Source: Bacteroidia bacterium
GTDB taxonomy: Bacteria > Bacteroidota > Bacteroidia > CAIKAF01
Direction of reading: 5' to 3'
Length of the DNA stretch: 64,000 nt
Assembly: GCA_030427255.1 (NCBI GenBank)
Contig: JAUHWY010000002.1
Span: forward strand, 1 to 64,000
The notes beneath the pieces were generated by a model, which worked only from the letters and a program-made list of their open reading frames with translations, had not been told where the DNA came from and ran no database searches. Of this stretch, positions 8,518 to 16,589 are shown piece by piece (the stretch's first letter is position 1; the number at the start of each line of letters is the position of its first letter). Made by a program: the position numbers and the translations under genes.

Positions 8518-9942
8518 ATGACCTTTTCTTCTATAGCTTTTCTATTTTATTTCCTCCCGGCTTTCTTGGCGCTGTATACCCTTTTACCATCCAAACATCG
8601 CAATAATGTGCTGGTTGGTGCCAGCCTTCTTTTTTATGCATGGGGTGCACCCGTGTTTGTCTATTTATTGCTGCTTTCTTGCGGCATAGATCATTTACTG
8701 CTTAAAGCAAGAGAGAAGGCCAAAAGCCCTAAAACAAAAAAACTATGGTGGCTTGCCACGCTCTTGCCCAACATTGGCCTGCTTCTCTATTTTAAATATG
8801 CCAACTTCTTTTACGAAAACCTTCAATTGGCTTTTCAAACCTTGGGAAGCGACTTAGGTTCATGGAAAGAAGTGGCCCTTCCTATTGGCATATCCTTTTA
8901 CACCTTCCAAAAAATAAGCTACCTCGTAGACATTCGCCGTAAGGATGCCCAACCCGTTCGCAGCTTTCGCGATTATCTACTTTACATCCTTTGTTTTCCT
9001 CAACTCATTGCGGGCCCCATCGTTCGTTATCAGACCATAGCACTTGAAATTCAAAGCCGAAGCTTTACCGTTGAAAACCGTGTTCAAGGCCTGTTTCGAT
9101 TTGGCATCGGACTGCTTAAAAAGTTGCTTATTGCCAATAATCTGGGAGCATATGCCCAGGGCATATTCTCCGGAGAAACGCTCTTTTTTGGCCAAGAAAC
9201 AGCCGCCCTCGCCATACTTGCCTATGCTTTTCAAATATACTTTGACTTTTCTGCCTATTCCGATATGGCCATAGGCTTAGGGCGTTTCATGGGCTTCCAT
9301 TTTCCCGAAAATTTTAACAGTCCCTATATTTCTACCTCCATCACAGAATTTTGGAGACGATGGCATATGACGCTTAGCGCTTGGATGCGCGACTACCTCT
9401 ACATCCCATTAGGCGGCAATCGAGTAAAATCTCCGCTGAGACTTTACGCCAACCTTTCTTTAGTCTTTCTTATTTCGGGATTTTGGCATGGCGCCTCTTG
9501 GAATTTTGTACTCTGGGGCGCCATCCATGGTGCGCTTTTGGTGGTAGAACGACTGGGTCTGGCCAAAGTCCTTGCCAAATTGCCGGCCCTGGGTTGGCTA
9601 TGGACCTTCCTTTGGGCTTGTTTGGCTTGGATTCCTTTTGCCTCGGCCGATGGATCACAAAGCCTTAAGGTGCTGCGCATTTTGTTGGGCCAAGAGTTGG
9701 CAGAAGAGCCCTTTATCCACCCGGAACCTTGGTTCTGGTCCTCCTTTGTCCTGGCCTTGTGCTTTTCCTTTTGGAGCGCCATTCCTATCCTCAAGCGCTT
9801 AGAGCAGCGCATCTTTGAACCCAACTTTTTGAGCAAAGGCCACCTACAAACCCGCGCTTTACTTTGCATCCTCATGCTATGCATCGCCTATGCCGTTCTT
9901 TCGGCCACCGATTTCAATCCCTTTATTTATTTTAGGTTTTAA
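8518..9942 (+). CDS. MBOAT family O-acyltransferase (AlgI-like)
   Basis: A polytopic membrane O-acyltransferase of 474 residues that moves acyl (usually acetyl) groups across the membrane to extracellular polysaccharide. It shows the AlgI/DltB-type motifs FWRRWHMTLSAWMRDYLYIPLGGNR near residues 280-304 and FLISGFWHGASWNFVLWG near 318-336; the His of FWHGASWN is the conserved catalytic residue. About ten hydrophobic segments. The stop overlaps the start of the next gene by 1 nt (TAATG), consistent with coupled expression of an acyltransferase and its periplasmic partner. Confidence 0.94.
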   Translation: MTFSSIAFLFYFLPAFLALYTLLPSKHRNNVLVGASLLFYAWGAPVFVYLLLLSCGIDHLLLKAREKAKSPKTKKLWWLATLLPNIGLLLYFKYANFFYENLQLAFQTLGSDLGSWKEVALPIGISFYTFQKISYLVDIRRKDAQPVRSFRDYLLYILCFPQLIAGPIVRYQTIALEIQSRSFTVENRVQGLFRFGIGLLKKLLIANNLGAYAQGIFSGETLFFGQETAALAILAYAFQIYFDFSAYSDMAIGLGRFMGFHFPENFNSPYISTSITEFWRRWHMTLSAWMRDYLYIPLGGNRVKSPLRLYANLSLVFLISGFWHGASWNFVLWGAIHGALLVVERLGLAKVLAKLPALGWLWTFLWACLAWIPFASADGSQSLKVLRILLGQELAEEPFIHPEPWFWSSFVLALCFSFWSAIPILKRLEQRIFEPNFLSKGHLQTRALLCILMLCIAYAVLSATDFNPFIYFRF

Positions 9943-11102
9943 TGCGCAAATCCATAAAAACATATGTCCAAAGACCCGATGTATGGATCTTGGCGGCATT
10001 ATTCTTGCCTTTGCTTCTACATCTTTTTCGCTTTGGCCATTTGCATCGCCTCCAAGGAGCCATTTATCCGCCTCCTGTGCCTAAAATAAGCCTGCAAGCT
10101 TGGCACCAAGGAAACATGCAACATCAAACCGAAGCCTGGCTCAAGCATTATGCCGGAGGACGTGGCCCAATGCTGCGGCTCAACAATGAGTTCATGTACC
10201 TTGCTTACGATCTCGCACGGGCCGGGGGCGTAAAAACCGGCTACCATGGCGAACTCTACGAAAATGCCTACTGGGAAGATGCGCTAGGCATATATCAACC
10301 CAAAAACCTCCATGCAGCCATGGACAGCATCCAAATTTGGACCCGGTGGTGGAACCGTCTGGAGCAAAACGGCACAAAAATGCTCTTTATTGCAGCCCCC
10401 AGCAAAGCCATTCACCGACCGCAAAACCTACCCAACCTAAGCCACCCAAATGCCAATTACCATTGGCTTAAAACCCATGCGCCACAGGCCACTACCCATC
10501 TCTTGGACGTTCAGAGCTGGTTTGACCAAGCTGCGGACACAGCCAAGTATCCCTTAATCCCAAAACACGGCATACATTGGTCTTATTATGGAGAACAACT
10601 TTTCCTCGACTCTCTGCTGAAGCGAATGGAAGCCTTAGGATTGAAAGGGTTGCCGGAGCTTCGATTCAAAGGCATAGAAACCAGCCATTGGGCTCGCTTT
10701 CGAGACGACGATCTAGAAAAAGGGATGAACCTTATTTTCAATCGGAAAGACGAAGCGCTTGCGTACCCAATCCCTGATTTAAAGCAAGGAACCACACCCC
10801 CGGAAGCCAAAGTTCTGGTCATTTCCGACAGCTTTTACTGGGGAATTTTCAACGCCGGACACCCCAGCAAAATGTTTGCTGAACACGAATTTTGGTACTA
10901 CTATGGCAGCCGATTTCCCAAGCCAAAGCAAGGGTCCTCTGACCTACTTGCTCTAAGCCCAAAAGAACGTCGCGCCTACCTGGAATCACGCGACCTTATT
11001 ATTTGGATATCTACCTCGCCCAATTACTGGAAAATGGGCCTACGTTTTCTTGCCGATCTGCACCGTATGGCTCCGGAATTAGGAGTGGGGAATGGTGAAT
11101 GA
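9942..11102 (+). CDS. AlgX/AlgJ-like SGNH-type acetyltransferase partner
   Basis: 386 residues with an N-terminal membrane anchor (VWILAALFLPLLLHLF). The rest matches the AlgJ/AlgX/DltD pattern: HGIHWSYYGEQLFLDSL near 209-225 (the GTHWS-like motif) and VLVISDSFYWGIFNAG near 290-305 (Ser of the DSF block). Such proteins take acetyl groups delivered by the adjacent MBOAT protein and pass them to a glycan. The stop codon (11100-11102) lies inside a heptamer repeat array, so the last residues (GVGNGE) may be repeat-derived. What polymer is modified cannot be told; no glycosyltransferase cluster is adjacent. Confidence 0.85.
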   Translation: MRKSIKTYVQRPDVWILAALFLPLLLHLFRFGHLHRLQGAIYPPPVPKISLQAWHQGNMQHQTEAWLKHYAGGRGPMLRLNNEFMYLAYDLARAGGVKTGYHGELYENAYWEDALGIYQPKNLHAAMDSIQIWTRWWNRLEQNGTKMLFIAAPSKAIHRPQNLPNLSHPNANYHWLKTHAPQATTHLLDVQSWFDQAADTAKYPLIPKHGIHWSYYGEQLFLDSLLKRMEALGLKGLPELRFKGIETSHWARFRDDDLEKGMNLIFNRKDEALAYPIPDLKQGTTPPEAKVLVISDSFYWGIFNAGHPSKMFAEHEFWYYYGSRFPKPKQGSSDLLALSPKERRAYLESRDLIIWISTSPNYWKMGLRFLADLHRMAPELGVGNGE

Positions 11103-11195
11103 TGAATGGTGAATGGTAAATGATAAATGGTAAATGATAAATGGTGAATGATAAATGGTGAATGATAAATGGTGAATGATAAATGGGGAATGATG
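11091..11195. repeat. Heptanucleotide tandem array, consensus AATGRTR, 15 units
   Basis: Fifteen 7-bp units run without interruption (AATGGTG, AATGATG, AATGGTA, AATGATA variants). The array starts within the last codons of the AlgX-like gene and ends at the hairpin series. A shorter three-unit version precedes the corresponding hairpins at 21005-21025. Seven is not a multiple of three, so copy-number change could shift any frame read through it. Confidence 0.9.
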
Positions 11196-11265
11196 AGGTA
11201 AAGACGGGACATTTCCCGTCTCTCAATGATAATTAAAGACGCAACATCTTGCGTCTCATTTTTTT
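11196..11265. repeat. Hairpin pair GACGGGA/TCCCGTC and GACGCAA/TTGCGTC with T-run
   Basis: Two short hairpins: GACGGGACATTTCCCGTC at 11203-11220, and GACGCAACATCTTGCGTC at 11238-11255 followed by a run of seven or eight T. The second has the form of a rho-independent terminator for the + strand acyltransferase operon. The same order (one or more GACGGGA hairpins, then one GAC(G/A)CAA hairpin plus T-run, then a GC-rich element) recurs at 21026-21224. Confidence 0.8.
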
Positions 11266-11490
11266 GGCCGCCTTATCCTGCTGTCAGCGGTAGTGCCCCG
11301 TCTCCGGCCCACGGTATGAGGCCGCTCCGGGGTCTTCGTCCCTCAGCCTCCTCGCCAGGCCGCATACCGGGGCCCGAGCCGGGTCAGCTACCTGCTTCCA
11401 TCAGGGGCGGGGGAATACCGTACTTTCTAAAATGGTCGGGCACATTCAGGAAAAGAGTTCTTTTATTTGAGGCTTGGTCAAGCCGGCTTT
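11266..11490. repeat. GC-rich structured repeat, copy A
   Basis: A GC-rich block much richer in G+C than its surroundings. It contains an imperfect long stem: GGCCCACGGTATGAGGCC (about 11306-11323) pairs with GGCCGCATACCGGGGCCC (about 11361-11378). The segment is closely similar to 21217-21585, where the two share CTTATCCTGCTGTCAG-type starts and a common 3' part (CAGGGGCGGGGGAATACCG, then AAAATGGTCGGGCACATTC). No credible gene inside. Confidence 0.8.
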
Positions 11491-11932
11491 TTTAGAGGGG
11501 GCGATTCAACCAAAAGTTTGCCGATCGGCTATAATTCGCTGCTTCAAGTGGTCTGCACAACATATTTAGTTAAGTTTTATAAACCGAAAGTGTTAAATTA
11601 GCCCGATCCGGTCAAGAATCAAACGGACCTTAACCCGTCTCCATTGAATTAGTCAATCATTGGGCGTAGGAATTTCCTGAGGTCCGGAACAAACCGCTTT
11701 GAGGCCTTAATGTCGGAAAATGCTGTTCGCCTAAGCTTCCAAAGTGGTCTTTGGGTAATTAAACCAAAGGGGGAAAACGGAAGCTGTCCTTTCGTTCAGC
11801 ACCATTGACCAGCAAGGAAAACGCAGCCAAGGTTGAAACCTGATTTTTTTTGAAGGTAGAAACTTGTTAGAAGGAATTAGAGACACACCCCTAAATACCT
11901 TCACCAGTTTGGCCAACTTAGATTGCCGACAA
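11491..11932. other. Intergenic tail without recognised feature
   Basis: About 440 bp after the GC-rich repeat and before the lipoprotein gene's stop codon. Only fragmentary frames exist, none with a plausible codon pattern. It may be decayed coding or repeat DNA, but I see no identifiable remnant. Confidence 0.35.
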
Positions 11933-12535
11933 CTAAGGACAGGCGGGAATCTTAAAGGATAGGGATTGACTACCAGAGCATTCAAAAGTTTTTTGATCGG
12001 GATCCTTAGGGAGGTGTTTTCCCACGGAGGAAGAGTAGCCACTGCCGTAGAGGTTTCCATTTAAGGCTCCGTAAAGCTTTATCTCCATGGAATGGCATTG
12101 CAAAGGCACAAAATCCCCTTCAGAAAGCCTCAAATCAACGGTAAGGTGGTTTGGATAATTCTCTCTAAAAGCCATGCAAGAGGTTTTGAACTTAGCTAAC
12201 GGCTTTTTATCGCTTTTTGAATCGTAGGTAAAAATTTCACGGCCTGAAGCTAAAATCCGAAGCCTTACCCTGCCTTCTGTTGCTATGGTATCGTTGGGGG
12301 TAGTGGGTAAAGGTGGGCTAAACTCTCCTGCCCAATAAACCCATCGAATTTTATCTGGCATAGGTTCATTAATACAGTCCTGTTTACCAAAATCGTAACA
12401 GCTTGGATGCAAAGCCAACTCCACCGAATCTTCTGCCGGAGGAGAGGGAACTAGGATGGGCTCTTCCACCTGATGCGTGCAAGCCATGAGGCTTAAACAG
12501 GAAACAACACACAAAACACCTTGGATGCTTAACAT
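11933..12535 (-). CDS. Hypothetical lipoprotein
   Basis: 200 residues with a clear lipoprotein signal peptide (VVSCLSLMAC, lipobox ending at the Cys near residue 19), then a Pro-rich linker (EEPILVPSPPAEDS). The mature part has six or so Cys and short beta-like stretches (RVRLRILASGREIFTYDS). No family recognised. Standing alone between two repeat-bearing gaps, it looks like accessory cargo. Confidence 0.65.
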   Translation of the reverse strand: MLSIQGVLCVVSCLSLMACTHQVEEPILVPSPPAEDSVELALHPSCYDFGKQDCINEPMPDKIRWVYWAGEFSPPLPTTPNDTIATEGRVRLRILASGREIFTYDSKSDKKPLAKFKTSCMAFRENYPNHLTVDLRLSEGDFVPLQCHSMEIKLYGALNGNLYGSGYSSSVGKHLPKDPDQKTFECSGSQSLSFKIPACP

Positions 12536-12591
12536 AATAGGGCGATTTTATGAGTAAAAATACACATATCAGTTGAATTCTGCAATAGAAA

Positions 12592-12740
12592 AAGCCCCTT
12601 GATGCATTGTGTTTTCAAATTAATAACCCTGACTCAAGGATACTGACCAAAGCGTCAGCAGGAAGCCTCAGAGTGGAAGTCCATGACCAAAGCGTCAGGA
12701 AAGAACCACCGTCTGAATCGCAACTCGTCCACAGGCTCAT
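12592..12740. repeat. TIR-flanked small element, copy 1
   Basis: Left end (about 12592-12618, containing GATGCATTGTGTTTTCAA) and right end (about 12711-12740, GTCTGAATCGCAACTCGTCC...) are imperfect inverted repeats of each other and resemble the ends of the elements at 21274-21418 and 51573-51804. The interior holds two hairpin half-units GACCAAAGCGTCAG, related to the CCTGACCGAAGCGTCAGG hairpin. Similarity to the 51.6-kb copy includes the shared CCCTGACTCAA segment just inside the left end. Confidence 0.6.
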
Positions 12741-12872
12741 CCCTCAACTACCCGCATGTTCCCACAAAGAGCGTGGAAAGCATCCTAATTCCTTTGTATC
12801 TGCTATCTGTTAGCCTCCAAACTTGCTAAAAAAACGTTCGTATCAAAATGTACCGATTATATGCAAGTTGGC

Positions 12873-12936
12873 CAATATTGCTTGTACAAACAATATTGTC
12901 TGACTATCTTCGTTCAAATGATAAATAATATTATCA
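12873..12936. promoter_or_regulatory. Operator-like palindromes upstream of the Xre/RES pair
   Basis: CAATATTG-N10-CAATATTG at 12873-12898, with TTGTACAA centred between, is palindromic over 24 of 26 positions. A second inverted repeat, TGATAA-N6-TTATCA, lies at 12919-12936 and ends one base before the ATG at 12938. Toxin-antitoxin operons of this class are autoregulated by the antitoxin, so these are candidate binding sites. Confidence 0.55.
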
Positions 12937-12937
12937 A

Positions 12938-13399
12938 ATGATAGACGAGGAAAAAAAGACAACTACAGGACATTATGAACAACTTCTTGAAATTTTAGGG
13001 AAAAAGTACATCCGTTCTAAAATAGAAAGCCCATTTGACTTCATCACAATTGCTTCCCAAGGTGTCAATGCAAAAGTTATTATAAACTTTAGAAATCATT
13101 TTGACATCCCTAGATCTTATGCCGCTGAGTTGCTAAATGTCTCTGAACCCACTATCTACAGGTGGATTCGCAACAACAAAAAATTAGACCGAAACTACTC
13201 AGTTCTACTATTTGAACTTGCAGATTTGTTTCTATACGGTTCAGAAGTTTTTGAAAGTAGACTCAACTTCTTCAAATGGCTGGAGCTACCAAATACTGCA
13301 CTTGGAGGCTTAGAACCAAAAGAGCTTTTGGAAATTCCAGGGGGAATAGCAAAAGTGAAAGAATTATTAGGAAGGATCGAACACGGGGTTTACAGTTGA
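12938..13399 (+). CDS. Xre/MbcA/ParS-type antitoxin of a RES toxin
   Basis: 153 residues. A helix-turn-helix lies near 55-85 (SYAAELLNVSEPTIYRWIRNN) and the C terminus has the toxin-binding DUF2384 signature, ending PGGIAKVKELLGRIEHGVYS. In known pairs this protein binds the RES toxin, blocks its NAD+ pocket and represses the operon. Seven bp separate it from the toxin gene. The region is markedly AT-rich compared with the housekeeping genes, suggesting acquisition by transfer. Confidence 0.92.
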   Translation: MIDEEKKTTTGHYEQLLEILGKKYIRSKIESPFDFITIASQGVNAKVIINFRNHFDIPRSYAAELLNVSEPTIYRWIRNNKKLDRNYSVLLFELADLFLYGSEVFESRLNFFKWLELPNTALGGLEPKELLEIPGGIAKVKELLGRIEHGVYS

Positions 13400-13406
13400 T
13401 TTAAAT

Positions 13407-13862
13407 ATGATTGTTTATCGAATAACAAAATCAAATCGAGCTTCGGATATAAGTGGAACCGGGGCTGCCTTAAATCCAGGAAGGTGGAACATGAAAGGGA
13501 CACCGGTTCTTTACACTGGTGAAAGTAAGGAAATCGCGCTGCTTGAGAACATAGTTCACATTCCTCCTTTACTTACCCCAAAATTGGATATCCTTACCAT
13601 CGAAATTCCAAACGATTCAATTACCAAGTTGGACATCGATGATTTGCCGTCGAATTGGCTACAGTTTCCCGCACCTACCATATTATCAGAGATAGGTCAA
13701 AAATGGGTGGATGAAGGCAAATTTTTAGCACTCAAAGTTCCAAGCTGTATCATACATTCGTCATTTAATGTTATTCTTAACTGTTCTTACAAGGACTACG
13801 TGAAAAAAATCAAAATAATTGACCAAAAAGAGTTTTACTTTGATTCAAGGCTTAGAAAATAA
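13407..13862 (+). CDS. RES domain toxin (NAD+-degrading)
   Basis: 151 residues with RES-family landmarks: the N-terminal VYRI Arg, GRWNMKGTPVLYTGESKEIALLE (about 26-48, holding the conserved Arg, Tyr and Glu) and a Ser region in CIIHSSFNVILN (about 117-128). Characterised RES toxins deplete cellular NAD+. The family's full length is about 150, so the gene looks intact. It follows its antitoxin directly. Confidence 0.92.
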   Translation: MIVYRITKSNRASDISGTGAALNPGRWNMKGTPVLYTGESKEIALLENIVHIPPLLTPKLDILTIEIPNDSITKLDIDDLPSNWLQFPAPTILSEIGQKWVDEGKFLALKVPSCIIHSSFNVILNCSYKDYVKKIKIIDQKEFYFDSRLRK

Positions 13863-14398
13863 CATGTGCCAACAACTAAGGTTTTCTTTGGCCTGCAAGG
13901 CCAAGCATGAAGCCGCTGTAGAACTCTTTGGCTGCTCAAAGGGCCGACTCCTCTTTGAGGAGGGAATGAATAAATCCATTCTAATATCGAAGAAAACTAA
14001 GCATAGCCAACCCCATCGCTTTAATAGTTTAAAGCCTGAAATTATGCCAATTCACTTAATAAAAACTGAATTTACACAAATTAGCCCAAGAACAAGGTAG
14101 ACAACTGAAGTATTCAATTGTATTGACCCCAAAGCAAACCGTAAAGGGCACCAAAGACGGCATGATTCCGTTGGGTGGATATTCAGGCGATACCGCCACC
14201 CTTTCAGTAATAATGCCATCCTTAATGGCGATGTATTTAGCCGATATTGAGCACATAAGGCTTTGTAGTTTCAAACTAGCTTGTTGTACGATGATTAAAG
14301 GAGTAATTTAGAAAAGAGAACTGAACAAAAATAGGGTTATGAGAAAGCCTTACCTTGCCTACAAGTTGGTGAGATAGAACAACTACACTCAAAACTGT
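13863..14398. other. Intergenic stretch with small hairpins and no gene
   Basis: 536 bp. Near the start are palindromic segments TTGGCCTGCAAGGCCAA (about 13889-13905) and CTCAAAGGGCCGACTCCTCTTTGAG as an imperfect stem (about 13935-13959), which could end transcription of the toxin operon. The rest has overlapping short frames on both strands (14056-14274 minus, 14123-14311 plus) that I cannot relate to any family; they may be a decayed gene. Confidence 0.4.
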
Positions 14399-16024
14399 AT
14401 GGATAAAAAAATTTATATAAACGACTGGTTAAAATTAAAACCATACGACAAGCAGACCGCTACTGACAGCTACTATCTAAAGCTATGCAATGGTGTTAAA
14501 AAGGTAATTACAACCGATAGGCATTCGTTTGCTCTTAAAGAGTATTTGGAAAAAGAAGATTATAACTTATTATCATGCTTTTTAACCTCGTATTTTGAAG
14601 ACTTGATATCAGAAACAAACATTTGGAACTCTTTTGTAAAAGTCCATCACAATTTATACAAAAAGAGCCTTCCGTTTTATGATTTGGATGCGTATTTTGA
14701 AGAAGAAATCAACCCTCAAGACATTTGCTTTTTGATTTGGTATTTTTTAAACACAGTTCAAGAAAATAAATTCATTTCACCCTTTAACGATTTCATCTTC
14801 GAAATAGCAGAAGAGATATTTGAAATATTTGATAGGGAATGGGAGCTTGCCCCGGAAAACGAATACCTTAAATCCTTCTATCAAATAAGTGAAAAGGAAG
14901 AAGACTTTTATATAGCCCGCAACTTGATTGACCATCTGCTCTATAAAACTTATTTGTTTTATCCAGATACCTTGCTTAGGCTACAAAAACAAGAAATTGA
15001 ACTCATCGAAAACAGCAATAACAATGAGTATACAACATTTTTATTGAAGGATAACAGAGATAGAGCACTATTTAAAACGCATACCCGATTGCTTAGCTTA
15101 AAAGGAAAAGAGTGGGCGTCCGAAATTTTGGGAAAAAAACACCTTTTGAGTAAAGACTTTCAAACAATTTCAAGAAAAATCCAAGGATTTTTCTTGTACA
15201 AAGGCCAAGACGATACCAATATCTTTATTGAACACATTGCGTCCGGTAAAAAATTTAACTTAACAAAGAAATCTTTTGACCACTCAAACACTTTGAATGA
15301 GGTGGATACCATTTTATTTATGGGTATTGCACAGTGGAAAGGTGAATGGTGGTTTACCGGGGTGTTTTTTCAAAAGCCATTCAACCCTGATTTAATCCTC
15401 GATGAAAAGAATTCTATAGAAAGTAGGATGGAGGTCGGTTTTTTAGATCATTATAAAACGGAAACCAATGATTTACTTAAAAAGCACTTGGCGGCATTTT
15501 TGGATTTTAATAATGGCTCGCAGATAGCATTTTTACCCTCAGAGCGCATTGAAGAGTTTTACAAAGCATACTTTGAATTCTTTAATAAAACTTTAAACTT
15601 ATCTAAAAAAGAAATAAGAGAAGCAAATTTAAGAGCAAGAAGAGAGGGATTCTTTGCTACAAAGAATGAACCTAATCACTTTTCCGAAGTATCAGAAACA
15701 GGATTAGTATTCTTTAATAAAAACAGCGGATGTGAAATAGCATTGGCAGTAAATTCAGCATTTCCAATGCCATCAAATCCTTATTATAAAACGGAAGATA
15801 GCCAAGGTCATCTGATGCGCTTATTGTTTGATGAAAGTATTTCAACGGAATTGGTTATGTACTGCATTGATAACTGCAAAACTAAGTTGCCATTTTTCTC
15901 AGAAGGTATTGGTGAACAATACTTAGACGATTTTGACTTCTTATTGAGGTTTTGGAAAAGAGAAAACTATTTCACAAATCCGTTAATAACTTATACTGGA
16001 AATGATAAAGAAGCCAATAGCTAA
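14399..16024 (+). CDS. AT-rich protein of unknown function, possibly DUF3843-like
   Basis: 541 residues, no signal peptide or membrane helix. It begins IYINDWLKLKPYDKQTATDSYY, reminiscent of the Bacteroidota DUF3843 family, though I cannot confirm this. Acidic and aromatic-rich; the C-terminal third holds EIREANLRARREGFF and HLMRLLFDESISTELVMYCI. The composition is AT-rich like the neighbouring toxin-antitoxin pair, so both may have arrived together. Function unknown; a defence or stress role would be speculation. Confidence 0.7.
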   Translation: MDKKIYINDWLKLKPYDKQTATDSYYLKLCNGVKKVITTDRHSFALKEYLEKEDYNLLSCFLTSYFEDLISETNIWNSFVKVHHNLYKKSLPFYDLDAYFEEEINPQDICFLIWYFLNTVQENKFISPFNDFIFEIAEEIFEIFDREWELAPENEYLKSFYQISEKEEDFYIARNLIDHLLYKTYLFYPDTLLRLQKQEIELIENSNNNEYTTFLLKDNRDRALFKTHTRLLSLKGKEWASEILGKKHLLSKDFQTISRKIQGFFLYKGQDDTNIFIEHIASGKKFNLTKKSFDHSNTLNEVDTILFMGIAQWKGEWWFTGVFFQKPFNPDLILDEKNSIESRMEVGFLDHYKTETNDLLKKHLAAFLDFNNGSQIAFLPSERIEEFYKAYFEFFNKTLNLSKKEIREANLRARREGFFATKNEPNHFSEVSETGLVFFNKNSGCEIALAVNSAFPMPSNPYYKTEDSQGHLMRLLFDESISTELVMYCIDNCKTKLPFFSEGIGEQYLDDFDFLLRFWKRENYFTNPLITYTGNDKEANS

Positions 16025-16365
16025 AACAAATTAAAATCAAAGGAAAGTGTTAATTTTAAACTACATAGGAATTGACAAATGGTTTTAAGATCAATGCTTC
16101 GAAATGCCTTATTTTAATTCTCAATCTTTGTAAACCTACGGACCACCCCAAATTCCCCGACAAAATCTCCCAGAAACCATTGGCAAATCATAAATAAGTG
16201 AAGTCTAAAAGCCATCAAAAAAGGAAAGCTTTATGCGTTTTGGGAGTAGGAATTGTGTCAAAAAAGCAAGGAGGTCAATACACCGCTCCTTTGTCCATAT
16301 TCCCTTAAAAGCCCGTAAAGCTGCAAGCCAAAGTCCTCCTTAAAATACCCCTTCTCCTAAAATAG
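16025..16365. other. Intergenic stretch without recognised feature
   Basis: Spacer between the AT-rich gene and the GC-rich repeat. No credible open frame or hairpin seen; composition shifts from AT-rich to GC-rich towards its right end. Confidence 0.35.
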
Positions 16366-16537
16366 CCCCCCGGCTTGAGCGGAAGGCCCCGTCTTTGGAA
16401 AGGCCAAGCTGCCCCGTGAAGACTTGTGGAGCTTTGCGGAACACGGTCTGAACGGCCGGCAGCATGAGCCTTGCCAAAGACGAGACTGCAGCGGAAGCCG
16501 AAATGGAACTTAGCTTTCCTATGGAACCGGGGCCCAA
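16366..16537. repeat. GC-rich structured repeat, copy B1 (inverted partner at 30.0 kb)
   Basis: About 170 bp that recur in inverse orientation at about 30031-30205 with roughly nine bases in ten identical. The core is a long stem: GTCTTTGGAAAGGCCAAGCTGCC (about 16391-16413) pairs with GGCAGCATGAGCCTTGCCAAAGAC (about 16458-16481). Between the arms a smaller stem CCGTG/CACGG can form. Short frames inside it are not genes. Confidence 0.85.
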
Positions 16538-16570
16538 AAAAAACCGCCAAATGCTGCTGCATAAGGCGGG
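16536..16570 (-). terminator. Rho-independent terminator of the 16.6-18.3 kb gene
   Basis: On the minus strand a near-perfect hairpin: CCGCC-TT-ATGC-loop AGCA-GCAT-TT-GGCGG (plus-strand 16569-16544), followed by eight T (plus-strand A-run 16543-16536). It starts about 20 bp after the stop codon. Confidence 0.8.
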
Positions 16571-16589
16571 TTCTGTTCAATAAATCAAA

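Noticed and set aside
11924-13880. Possible direct repeat GCCRACAACTAAGG at 11.93 and 13.87 kb as attachment sites around the toxin-antitoxin region
   Set aside because: Only 13-14 bases with a mismatch; a match of that length is expected by chance in a few kb, and no integrase gene is present.
13819-14311. Short frames after the RES toxin gene on both strands
   Set aside because: No recognisable domain, overlapping on both strands, no start signals. Kept as a possible decayed gene but not annotated.
16305-16580. Minus-strand frame of 91 codons across the GC-rich repeat and terminator
   Set aside because: Lies within the dispersed structured repeat; the related frame in the 30.0-kb copy reads on the other strand, showing that the repeat, not coding, makes the frame.
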